From Diphasiastrum complanatum (lineage: Eukaryota > Streptophyta > Lycopodiopsida > Lycopodiales > Lycopodiaceae): DNA of 64,000 nt. Below, one piece after another: positions 44,301 to 56,300 of the stretch. Under the pieces are notes generated by a model. It saw only the letters and a list, made by a program, of their open reading frames with translations. It was not told the DNA's origin and did not search any database. The DNA is taken from contig CM055097.1 in NCBI GenBank assembly GCA_029204225.1, forward strand, positions 29,189,192 through 29,253,191. Reading direction: 5' to 3'. Position 1 is the stretch's first letter, and every line of letters starts with the position of its first letter. Both the position numbers and the translations under genes were made by a program.

Positions 44301-47300
44301 AAGACAGATTTCCAGACTTTGCGGCAAGAAATCTCGCAGCTGAAAGGAACGGTTTCCTCTCTGATCAACGAAAAGACTATGCTGCAATCCAGAGTTGCAT
44401 TGTTCGAACAATCCATTGGGACCAAACAGGTTGCAGTCGCGGAGTCCACCACCAATATGTTACGGGAGCTAGAAACCAAGCTTGAAAAACAGCAGGAAGA
44501 GGCACTTTCTTGGGCATCCGTTTTGAAAACGGGCACCAAACCAAGTGCTCCCATCTCTTCGGTTATCTCAGCCACCATATCAAAAGAGAAGTCTCGAGAT
44601 CAAAAAGCCCACAACATTAGAGTTCGCAGGATTCTGGACACACAGGACGCCTTGGCTGAAGCCAAACGCTTTCTCGACACCACTCTCGGACACATGACAG
44701 ATGGACTAGACACCGCATGGAGGACCACCAGAGACGCAGCCACACTCATTATCCGTTTCACTTCTCTGCAGAGTCGTCGAGATGCTTTGCGATGCAGAGC
44801 TAAGCTACGCGGTACCACTATCTACATGGACGACGACCTCACGTATATCCAAGTGGAAGAGAGACGTAAGGCCTTTCAAGTAGCCCATGAGTCTGGCAGA
44901 CGAGTTATTTACCGTGATGGACGAGTGCGCTTTTTTGGTAGCGCTCCTAGCAGCTCACAGTGCTAGGGATTTGGGGTCCCCGGGTTCGGGAGTGCCCCGG
45001 GGCCCCATCCACACCATCTCCGGATTGGAGTTTGAAACTGCGATGGTATACACTCATCTTCCATAGTTGGCGACCTAATTGATTTCATCACTGGTAGAGA
45101 CTTATTGTTATTTATGGAGACTCACGAAAGTCGGGAACGAGGATTACCTATTTTTCCAGGATACAGATGGGATTCCGTATTTAGGCCTGAGACTAGATCA
45201 GCTAGTGGTCGTGGATCCGGACGGGTGGCATGCCTATACAGGGAGTCTCTTCATTGGAGTATTGAGTTCATCATACATGACGAGCATGCACGTTATATCT
45301 GGATTCGTATTGTTGGACATGACTTTGGTTTGGATAGGGACCTCTTTGTGGCAGCATCTTACTTTCCTCCAGAGTCTTCATCTTTTGCAGAGGGCACAGG
45401 TTCACCATACCTTGATTTGTCACCCGATATTATCAGATTCGCAGAGCGAGGGCATATTCTCCTCACTGGGGATTTTAATGCCCGAACCTCCTCACGACAG
45501 TCAGAGTTTTATGACGTCACCGACCAGCTCCGCATTCACGCCCTCGATAGCGACGAGATGGGAGTTACCAGGATTTCAGAGGACAGCTTGGGACCTATTA
45601 CCCCCTATGGTGAGCATTTGTTGCAGTTTGGAGAGGCACATGAGTTAGCCATTTACAATGGCCTAACTTGCTGGCCAGATTCCGGCAGTTATACATGTCA
45701 TCCTCACAGTGGCGGACATAGTGTTGTACACTACCTCATGGGATCACCATCCTCCATACCTCTCATCTCTAATTTTCACATCTCCCCCACCACTCTCTCT
45801 GATCACTCATATCTCTCCTTCGCTATTGGTCGCCTCCCACCCCCCTAGTTATCCTCACATCCAATACTTGCTCGTGCACCCAGGTATACATTCAGCTCTC
45901 TATATGCACCCAATTACCAGGAATGTCTTTCCTCCCTACTTCATTCCTTTCCGCATGATAGCACAGTCGAGGCTAAAGCAGGTTTCCTTAGCACCTCTCT
46001 TCATACCGCTGCTTACCTAGCCTTTCCATCCAAGACCCATAAAGGCAAACACACACGTCCCTCATCCCTACGTCCTCCACACCCCCCATGGTATGATACC
46101 GAGTGTCGCTCTCTACATCATCTTGTCACCCATGCCTGCATTCATGAACCTCACCTCCTTCGCTCCACCCGACGCTCTCTCCGTCGCACACTCCGCCAGA
46201 AAAAACGCGCTTTTGATGACTCCGAGGGAAAACGTCTTGTTGACCTTCTCTTCAGTTCCTCTTTAGGCGCCTTTTGGCGTGAGTTTATCCCTCGTGCTCC
46301 ACCACCCCTCTTGGAAGACCTTCGCATATGGACCGACTAAGCTACCAGCCTATATACCATACCTACTGACACACCCATCTCCATCTCCCCTCGTCCCTCT
46401 GAGTTTACCTTCTTCACCGCTAACATGGTACTTGCGGCCATCAAGAGAATGAAAACCAAAAAATCAAGAGACATTGAGGACCTCGAATCTGAACTCCTAA
46501 TCCATGCTTCCGACCTCCTTGCTCCCACCCTAGCCACTCTCCTCAATTCCGCCGTTGTCTCTGGCTTCCCTTCATCCTGGTGCACCAACATCATCCACCC
46601 TATCCACAAAAATGGTGATCCCATGATTCCTCGTAACTACCGCACTATCATGATCGGGCACGTCCTCACTAAGCTTTATGGCACCATACTCCAATCTGCA
46701 GTAAGTTCAGAAGCGGAATCCAAGAGATTACATGCATTGGGACAGGCAGGTTTCCGAGCTCATTACTCTACCACTGACCATATTTTCACACTTCGAGCTT
46801 TGATTGAGGAAGCCAAGCACAGGAAAGAAAAGGTTTATTGCTGTTTTGTGGACTTCAGGAAAGCCTTTGACTCTGTACCACGCTCCCTGCTCATTCAGCG
46901 ACTTCGAGATCTTGGTTTCTCCATGGATATTGTTCTGGCAGTGATGGCTCTTTACGAAAAAGTCCTGGGATGTTTCCGACATGGTAGTAGCATCTCTAAT
47001 CATATTTGGAGCACCATTGGGGTGAAACAGGGTTGCTCTCTTTCGCCGGTCCTTTTTGGACTATACATTGATGAGTTGGAGCGAGCCATCACACAGTGTG
47101 GCGGAGCTGGATGTAGACTTGGCACCCTTTTGATTGCTATTCTCTTGTATGCGGATGATGTGGTACTAGTATCCCGGACCAGAGAGGGATTACAGAGACA
47201 ACTGGATTGTCTACAGGTTTTCTGTACCAGATGAGGCTTGGGCGTGAACACTGCGAAGACTAAGATTATGGTCTTCAACACTTCTCGAGCCTTCATGCAG

Positions 47301-50300
47301 CGCCAGGAGCTCATGCTTGATGGACGGGCTTTAGAGGTAGTTTCCTCGTATACCTATCTGGGAATACTCTTCTTTGGTCCTACTTTCAGCATGCAACAGG
47401 CAGCCACCACCCGACTTGGGAAGGGACATTCCTCCCTTGTTCAGCTTGAGCGGTTCTGCTTCAGGAAGTCCATCCGAGATGCTCGCAGTAAGTGCAGACT
47501 TTTTGACACTATTGTCACTCCCACGGCCTTGTATGCAGCAGAGATATGGTGTACAGGTCTCCCGTCATCACACTGGGCCAGCATTTCACGACTACAGACC
47601 ACCATGCTAGCTCGTATGATTCGGGTGAAGTCCTCGGTCCCACACGAGATTCTTCTTGCAAAGTTTGTCGTTCCACCCATTCAGATAGCTGCAGCATCCC
47701 AGCTCATCGCTTATATTCAGAGAGTTCGGGATCTACCAGATACAGACACGAGATATACCCGGGCCTTCATGACCAGGGCTATCGACTGTCGTGGTTCTCA
47801 CAGGCGTCCCATTTCCTCCTTGATTCATTTGGCATATCCATCACAGAGCTCCCTTTGGGTACCCACCAGTATATCAGGCGCTTCTTATATAGAGCGTATC
47901 TCGACCGCACTTGGAGGCGACAGCTTGGGGTTAAACCCGCCTATTACTGGACTCATTTCATTGAGCTTGACACAGCAGGGTTCCCTGTTTTGCCACACTA
48001 TTTGGACTCGGGATTATCGCATAGCCTCAGATTTACATTGGGACAGCTCCATGTATCATCACATCAGTTGGCTATTGAGACTGGGAGATTTCAGGGCACC
48101 CCGAGAGATGAGCGGATTTGTCAGTTTTGTTCCCTGGGTGAGGTGGAGTCGGAGGATCACTTTATCTTTAGGTGCCCTGTGTATTACGAGATCAGAGGGA
48201 GATATCACTGTTTGTTTTGTGACACACCTTTCACACTACGATCCCTCCTAGCCTACGAGGACCCCAAATGTGTCGCACTCATGTTACGAGAGATGTTTAT
48301 TCTACGGCAGGACCTCTGTCAGACAGCCCAGCGGAGTAATATTTATCAGCAGCAGATCCCCTCTTTCTTTTCTAGGAGACGAGGACGAGACTTTGTATCT
48401 GATGAGGATGAGACAGATGACGACTTACATGCCCACAGAGATCAGAGACAGTGTCCCACTCATACTCATGTTGTTGCACGAGTTACCCGACCTATCAGGA
48501 GGAGGCCTAGCGGATTTGTCCCTCTCTCGCGGATCAGTACCCGCGGATCTATCCTCGTGGATCCCCCTCTCGCGGATCTGTCCTAACCTGAGCGGGTCTC
48601 ATGCCTGTCCTAGCCTGAGAGCACGATGCTGCCTGTGGTGCCCTGACCTGGTTCGCCCTGCACTGGTCCACCCTGCCCTGGCTTGCTTCCTCAACCTGAG
48701 CGGACCTGCGGCACAATTTGGTGTTGACCACTTGCTGACCAGCCTACAGGGTTCTTGCTGCACAAAGTTGTCCTATGGCTCCACGCAACAAACGAGGAGG
48801 GAGGTAACTCCCCCCACTCTCCACCACGCCCTGCTTTGGAAGGCTCGGAAAACACCAAACTGTCCCCCACATCTGAGTTTTTGGTACCTGCTCCTGCCAT
48901 CGTACCTGCTTTAACTGATCTGTCCACCGCATCTACATCTGAATCCAAGACTGATGCCCGCTCTGCTGTCGACACATTTGCGGTGAATCAACTACCCACA
49001 GTTGATTATACCCCTTCCAAACCTACTGAAGGCCTCTTTGCTTATGACATCAGCTTTATTCGACAAGAAATCATCGGACTCAAAAGACAATTACACTTCT
49101 TTGAAATTGAGAACGGCAAGTTGGCTTCGGATCTCTATGGGGTTAAAGAGCGAATGGAGCAGCTTGAACAAGAAAATATATATCTTAAGCAAAGGATTGC
49201 GGAACATATCCCTCAAAAGAATATATTGGAGGAGACGTCAAACAAAATATCCAGCCTTGAGAAACAAGTGGAGGAAACGAAGACATGGGCAGCGCGTTTC
49301 AAAAACGATGGTGAGGTCGAATCTTCAAGCTTGGTTCAACATCCAGTTGTAGCCTTTACGTATTGGTTTTTGGAATTGTAATGGCATACTATCATCTTCT
49401 TCAGCAGGTGACTTCCATTCTTTCATGCTGAAATGTGATATCCTTTTGTTAGCAGAGACTCATGAATCCTTATATAGACCGCTCCCATCCATACAGGATT
49501 GCACCTGGCACTCAGCGCATCGGCCCTTTGTGAGAGGGAAGACCTTCCGTGGTTCTGGTGGTGTTGCATGTCTCACCAAGGATGTTTTCAGTTCTCATCT
49601 TAAACTGGTCAAAAGTGATCCATTTGCACACTTTATTTGGTTTCAGTTCTCTGGTCACTGTTTGGGGTTTTCTCAAGACCTCTTTCTTGCAGTTTGTTAC
49701 TTTGCACCACAGACATCATCGTTTGCAGATTTTGGTGGTGACCCTTTCCAAGCTCTCTCAGATGATATATTCAGCTTTGCACAGCGAGGCCTTATTCTTT
49801 TAGCAGGGGATTTTAATGCTCGTACGAGCATCAAGCAAGCTGAGTTTTATGCAGAGAGTGATTTTCTACAGGTTCACACATTAGATATGGGCTTTGACAG
49901 GACCTCACAGGATGCAGATACTCCAGCTACCCACTTTGGAGAGCGGCTGATTGGTTTAGCAGAGGCTCATTCCTTAACCATTTTGAATGGCCTTCCTTAC
50001 TGGCCTTCGTCATATCATTTTACTTGTCACCCACATGGAGGAGGACATAGTGTTGTTGACTACTTCATTGGGTCACAGGCTTTGATCCCATTTCTTCATA
50101 CCTTCCGCATTATACCTCCTACCATTTTTTATCACTCCCTCCTACTTCTATCCCTTGGTCATCATAGTACCACAGTCACAACACACCGTCCCACTCATCA
50201 CCATCGCCCGGTTTTCTCTCCATCTGGTTTTCCCCTTTACATCGAGTCCCTAGCTACTTTTCTCCAAGACTTCCCCTTCACCTCCTCAGTTGACCAACAA

Positions 50301-53300
50301 GCTATCTTTTTATCTCAGTCTCTTTTGCAATCTGCCAATACTGCCTATCCTTCGAAAACCTTCCCTTCGCATAAACGCACTCACAACAAATGGTATGATA
50401 AAGAGTGCTTCTCATTGCATAAACAAGTTGTATACGCTAGCCCGCTCCTATTGCTATTGAATCATGGATAAATTATGCTACTAAGCTTTATACAGTTGAC
50501 TTTCTTTCCATTTCTCTTTCCCCACGCCCTTCAGAATTCACCCTCTTTACCCCGTCCATGGTTGAAAACGCCATCCAAAATGGTCAAACCCAAAAAGCCA
50601 CTGATGTTGACCTCCTAAGTATGGACTTCCTAAAACCAGTTGCTCACATTATTGCCCCATACATTTCCCATATCTTTAACCAATCTGTCATCTTCGGTCT
50701 CCCCACATCGTGGTGCACCAACCTTTTACACCCTATCCTCAAAGTCGGGGACCCCTTGATTGTCGACAACTATCGCACTATAATGATCAGTCATACTATG
50801 GCCAAGCTATATGGATCCGTTTTAAAGTCTATTGTCAGCTCACGGGCAGAGACAGAGGGGTTACATGCTATGGGACAGGCAGGTTTTCGCGCTGGCTACT
50901 CCACGGTTGACCAGATATTCATCTTGAGATGCATTATTGAGGAGGCTAAGTTCAGGAAGCAGAGGGTTTATTGTTGCTTTGTGGATTTCCGCAAAGCCTT
51001 TGATTCTGTTCCGAGACACCTTTTGCTCCAGCGCTTAGCATCGCTTGGCTTTTCTCAGGAGATCATTGCTGCTATCGTCACATTGTATGAGAGAGTGCTG
51101 GCCCGTTTTCGAGATGGTGATGGATGGTCCTCTTACATTCATAGTACAGTGGGAGTTAAGCAGGACATGGAGTTAAGCAGGGATGTCCTTTGTCCCCTAC
51201 TCTCTTTGCTTTATATATTGATGATCTTGAGCGGATTATTAGGGAGGAGGGTGGAGATGGCTGTCCGTTAGCAGATATGATTATCCCTATTCTACTGTAT
51301 GCGGATGATGTGATACTTCTATCGAGATCCACATCTGGGCTTCAGCAGCACCTTGATGCTTTATATACTTTTTGCCAGACATGGGGTTTCATGGTGAACA
51401 TTGGTAAGACTAAGGTCATGGTGTTCAACACCAATCGACAACATATGAGAGACACAGTGTTCTACTATGATGGGCTTCCACTGGAGATAGTAACCTCTTA
51501 TACTTACTTAGGTGTCCTTTTTACTGGTCCATTGCTCACTTTTAGACCAGCTGCATTGTCTAGGCTCCGCAAGGGGCACTCTGCTCTTGTCCAGATGCAG
51601 AGGTTTTCCTCTATTTACTATGTACATGATCCTAATACGTGTTATCGCCTTTTTTCTGCCACCGTCTCTCCGGTGGCTCTACATTCAGCAGAGACGTGGT
51701 GTCCTGGCTTGTCCAGAGATACTTGGAGTGATATTTCACGTTTGCAGATCCTTATGCTTAGCCGGATGATCCGTGCGAAGCAGTCAGTTCCCCATGATAT
51801 CATACTGGCAGAGTTTGCCTCACCACCTCTGATTGTCGAGGCTATATTTCGGATTATCACATTCATTCATAGAGTCTCGGAGCTTGATTCATCCAGATAT
51901 GTTGCTACAACTTTCACATCCTCTCACAGTCTAGCTAGTCAGCTCTCATGGTTTCAGTGTGTTTCTGACCTTTTGAGTAGGTGGGGTTTATCTATATCTG
52001 ATCTCCCGAATGGGACACACGCATATATCCGCCAGCAGATTTATAGAGCTTACATCAGCACAGTGTGGTCTCACCCAGATCCTGCACGGGTCAAGCTTCA
52101 TTTTTATCACACTCATCTTCTTCAGCTTGATGTATCCGGGCTTCCCATTCGGCCGGGTTATTTGTCTCAGACGTTATCTTTCGGCCTGCGTTACCATCTT
52201 GGTCATTTTAGGGTCTCTTCTCACCAACTTGCTATTGAGACAGGCAGATACACAGACACACCTCGACCGCTACGGATTTGTCAATGCTGCTCTTTACAGG
52301 AGATTGAGGATGAGTTCCATTTTATTTTCCGATGTCCAGCCTACTATGAGATCAGAGGCAGATACCATTGCTTATACAGAGATACTCCACTTACACTTGC
52401 TTCTTTCCTTGCCTTCTCAAATGCGAGATGTGTTGGTTTATTGTTACGAGAGATGTTTACTCTGAGATCTTCCTTTTTATTGGATGTTTCTGATGTGGAT
52501 CATAGCCAGTCCCACATTACGCACTTTTTAAATAAAAGGGATAGAGATGAGACTTCTGACAGTGAGATAGACATTCTAGTACGACGACCGAAGCTCCAGC
52601 ATCCTCTTCGCTCCTCCAGGCCCAGGGCTCTTCACCGGAGGCCAACACCTACTTCTCACCATATCACGCAGTTTTTTATATCCCTTATTTCAGTTTTCTC
52701 TTTCCCTCTGTGTAGCTGGTGGTTAAACAGAGCTGGAGGTTAAGCTTTGTTTTTCTCTCTGTTTTCTAGTGCTAGTTTAGCTGTTAGGAAAAAGTCCTAC
52801 ATGGACAATGCTCCTTCTTTTTTGATGTACTTTCTACTTGTCTTATGTGCCCTCGAGTACTTGACAGACATTAATATAATTCTAATTCTAATTCTAATTC
52901 TAATTCTCTCTCTCTCTCTCTCTCTCCACCCTCCACCCATGCCACCCTGTAAGGCGCCTCCCCGCTCCCCCCTGCCACGCAGGCACGGCAGCAGCGCCTG
53001 CCTGCGTGGCAGGGCCTCCCACCGCTGATGCTGCTGACGCTGCCGCCACCACCTCCTCGGCCTCTGCTGCTCCAAAACTTCCTTCTACTGCTGCTCCAAA
53101 ACTTCCTTCTACTGCTGGCCTCCTCCGGATTCCTAACCTACTGCTATTTCCTCTTCTTCGTCCACTCAAGAAACTGCACCTCCCTATACTCCATCAAAAT
53201 CCCCCGAACTGTTCTTATCTTGACAAGAAGATTAATTTAAAGCCGATTTCCATAATATGAAAATAGAACTCTTGCAGTTGAAAGAAACGGTTGCAATGCT

Positions 53301-56300
53301 GATTATGCAAAGGAATATGATGCAGTCCAAGATTACACATTTGGAGCAAGTAATTGGCAACAAACAGATTTCAGTCTCCAAAACATCGATGTACTCTTTA
53401 CAAATGTACAAATTGATTCAATTTGTAAGTTGAAGGACACAAACCAAATAAGTCATTCGAGTGAGCCCTGTTATATTATCACTATAGAAAAATGTGATAG
53501 AATCAACAAGCTGATAAATCAAACAGAGCTAAAAATATTTTCCAAACTGAACTCCTTTAGTACACATAAGGCAACAGGAGAGAGAATCTTCTTAAAGTAA
53601 ATGTTGTTACCAGGCTTCGCTTTGGCTCCAGAACACTATTAAGCCTTTCCAAAACACTATCTTCGGCAAGGGAGATTTCATCCACAAGGAATAAATCACC
53701 CTCTTGCATAGCCTCTACAAGAGACCCATCATGCCACACAAAAAGTGACTGCCAATCTTTATGCAATTCCTTTAACTTCTCCTCAATGGACCAGATTTCG
53801 GCTGCATCTGTTGTATTGGGTTCAATCACAGCATGCTGCCGACATTCAATCTCTTCTCTTACTTGCTTTAAAATCCGCAACAATGTAGTATGCTCTTCAA
53901 TTTTTGAGGGTAGCTGAACAGGAACAGCTTGGACAACTTACAATTTGGAAATGCCAGTGAGTCATGAACGTTTGGAAATGTCACAGAATACATGAACATT
54001 CTCTTTGAGATATCAGAATGGGCAAAGTTCGAAAATAACTAAAACATCAACTTACCTCCCCTTGAAAAGTACCACAAAATAATTTTGTTGCAGCTATGTT
54101 CTTCACAGCATCGTGATATTGTAACAGGATGCTTTCTTTGTCACGTACTGGACGATACCCCTATCATCCCAAGAACTGATGTTAAAAATGAACAACTGCA
54201 AAAACACTTCAGCCTTGTTCAAAAATTACAAAACCGAAAAGAACCCAATTATCCACAATAACTTATCACGCTTAAAAATCCTTGGGAAAAAAACAGCCCA
54301 GACTTAAATAAAAATTACCCCAAGAAAATCTGAAGTTTCAGTGTTTTGATGACAATTCAAGATCCGAAGACGTTGCCCAAGGGCAAAAGCCAGCAACTGG
54401 AAAACTGTAGTTTTTCCGCATCCGGTCTCTCCAACCAGTAGGGTGGGTTCCCTGTGCTCATAACACTTGTTCACCAGGTAAAACAGGCGCTTCATGCTTT
54501 TGGTCCAGACAATTCTACAACAGGAAACACAATAGGACACAGGAGACATAAGAGAAGCTTCGGTATCATGACAAAGCTTCAAACTCAATCAGTACAAACT
54601 TATCAAATTCTTTTTGATTGAGAATAGAATCTGCTGCAAAGAACAAGTTCACAACTTAGTCAAAGTCAAAAGTCGAATATTCAACATACTTGCCAAACTG
54701 AAGAACAGCTTCTGGTGACTCCAAGCACTTCTGAAGGCTTTCCAACCTCAAGTCGCCAGCAAACTTCGAAAATCAACATGCCAAAAGTCTATAATGTGAT
54801 AAAAAATGATCCATACTAATTTGCTAATTGCATTCCTATCCCAACTCCACACTCATGCAAAGAAATACTCAACTCACAAGAAAAAAAAAATATAGCGTTT
54901 GAGGAAATCGAAGCATCAGACAACGTAGTTTTAGTTTCAATTCTACAGGCAGTGGTTTACAAGACATGACATGTCTCATAATAAATTGTATAGATAAAAA
55001 GATAGACAACTTAATGTCAAATTCTCCCCACCACAAGGTACATAAGCAATCGATCTGTATCCATCACAAGGTTTCGGTCGGTGACGAGAGCTATTACCTT
55101 AGCATACTAATACTTTTCAGTCAGAAGAGCTACCGAAAAATGTATTTCTCCCTATTTCGGCTCTGTTTTTTTTTTTTGAGTTGCTTCAAAAACAAACTAG
55201 CAGCCATAATAGCACAGTTCAATATAGCATGTCAAGCAAAATTGAGTCATCTGACTACCAATACAAAAACATGAGTAGTCTTCTTCTCAATTGAACTTAT
55301 ATTGACCTTTTTCAAGAATACAATGTCCAATATATCACTAATGTAATGCAATAAACATCACACATCATACACGCGTCCAACAAGAAGGCATAGGTTCATG
55401 ATTACTGACGTGCATTGTTTATCTTTGATTTGTTGGGATACAGCGCATTTAGTTAGGAGTCAGGACATGCAGCAGTTACAACACTGTAAAGATTTACAGA
55501 TGCCCTTTACAACCAAAATTTTACCAAAGCACAACGCAACGGTCAAGAGGACAGTCTCGTTATAAAACTGTAAGACCAGTAATAAGGAGAAAAGAATTGT
55601 CTTGTAAACTGCAACATCAGCCCTCATCATTAATTTAAAAACCAAGTTCTCCAACAGCTGACAGATACAAATAGGTAGAGAAAGAGAAGTTGCTCTTCCA
55701 TGAGTCAGGCTGTAACAAACAGTTTGAGACTGGAAAGTGTAAAACAGATATACCTTATCATATAGCTTAGTAATATCAAGCTCAACGTGCATATGTTTCT
55801 CCAGAGTTTTTTGAACAACATTCTTCTCAAGCGGGTCACGTAACCTTTCTGCAAGAAGCATGTACCCACTCATGGCAAGATCTTCATAAGATATTCCAGT
55901 CTTCTTGTGCCTCTCAGCCCACCTAAACAGATCCCTTGGGGTAATAAATCCATGTTTTCCAGCAAAAACCTTACTACCCTGTCTGTGTCTTTGCAAGTCT
56001 TTCATGACATCCACCATCTTGGCAGCATGGCTGGGAGGTATCTGACAACGCTTTTCAAGTATGGCTGACAACTCATTTTCAGGTATGTCGTCTACATGAA
56101 GCTCCATGAAACGGTTTCGAAATGCTCTGGAAAGCACTTTTCGCCCTCCGTACAACCCTGGAGGATTTTGTGTTGCAAATAGCATGAAATGAGGGTGTGG
56201 TTTTATGGTTTGCTGGATTTCTGGTATAAAAAGCTCCCGATTGTCATCCAGCAAACGATTTAATGCCTCCAGTACATCTGGAGGAGCCAAATTAAGTTCA

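Larger units (their letters stand above)
43581..48500 (+). mobile_element. Nearly full-length LINE (copy H), 3' UTR missing
   Basis: Leader 43581-43791 (repeated CCCTCGCTGATCCATAGCCC words), ORF1 43792-44966, TAG-hairpin 44964-45006, endonuclease to about 45848, RT 46425-47234 and C-terminal domain to about 48480. It starts in the CT-rich tail of the half-LINE. It has few frame breaks, so it is younger than K. The 3' hairpin and tail are absent; the leader of LINE I follows near 48500. Confidence 0.85.
48500..52925 (+). mobile_element. LINE of the AATTCT-tail subfamily (copy I), complete 3' end
   Basis: GC-rich leader (about 48500-48774), ORF1 without RRM, ORF2 with endonuclease, RT and zinc domain, short 3' UTR and tail ACATTAATATAATTCT, then AATTCT units and (CT)11 (about 52880-52925). 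Few lesions and a 517-codon open frame in RT make it one of the youngest copies. Antisense to MDN1. The 5' limit is approximate. Confidence 0.85.

Noticed and set aside
53557-53610. Extension of the MDN1 exon past CTG|GTAACA
   Set aside because: The continuation is not conserved, while splicing to 34905 restores the family sequence in phase.
55460-55753. Extension of the long MDN1 exon to its downstream stop
   Set aside because: The protein after LYDK is hydrophobic and unlike Midasin; a good donor lies at 55753.
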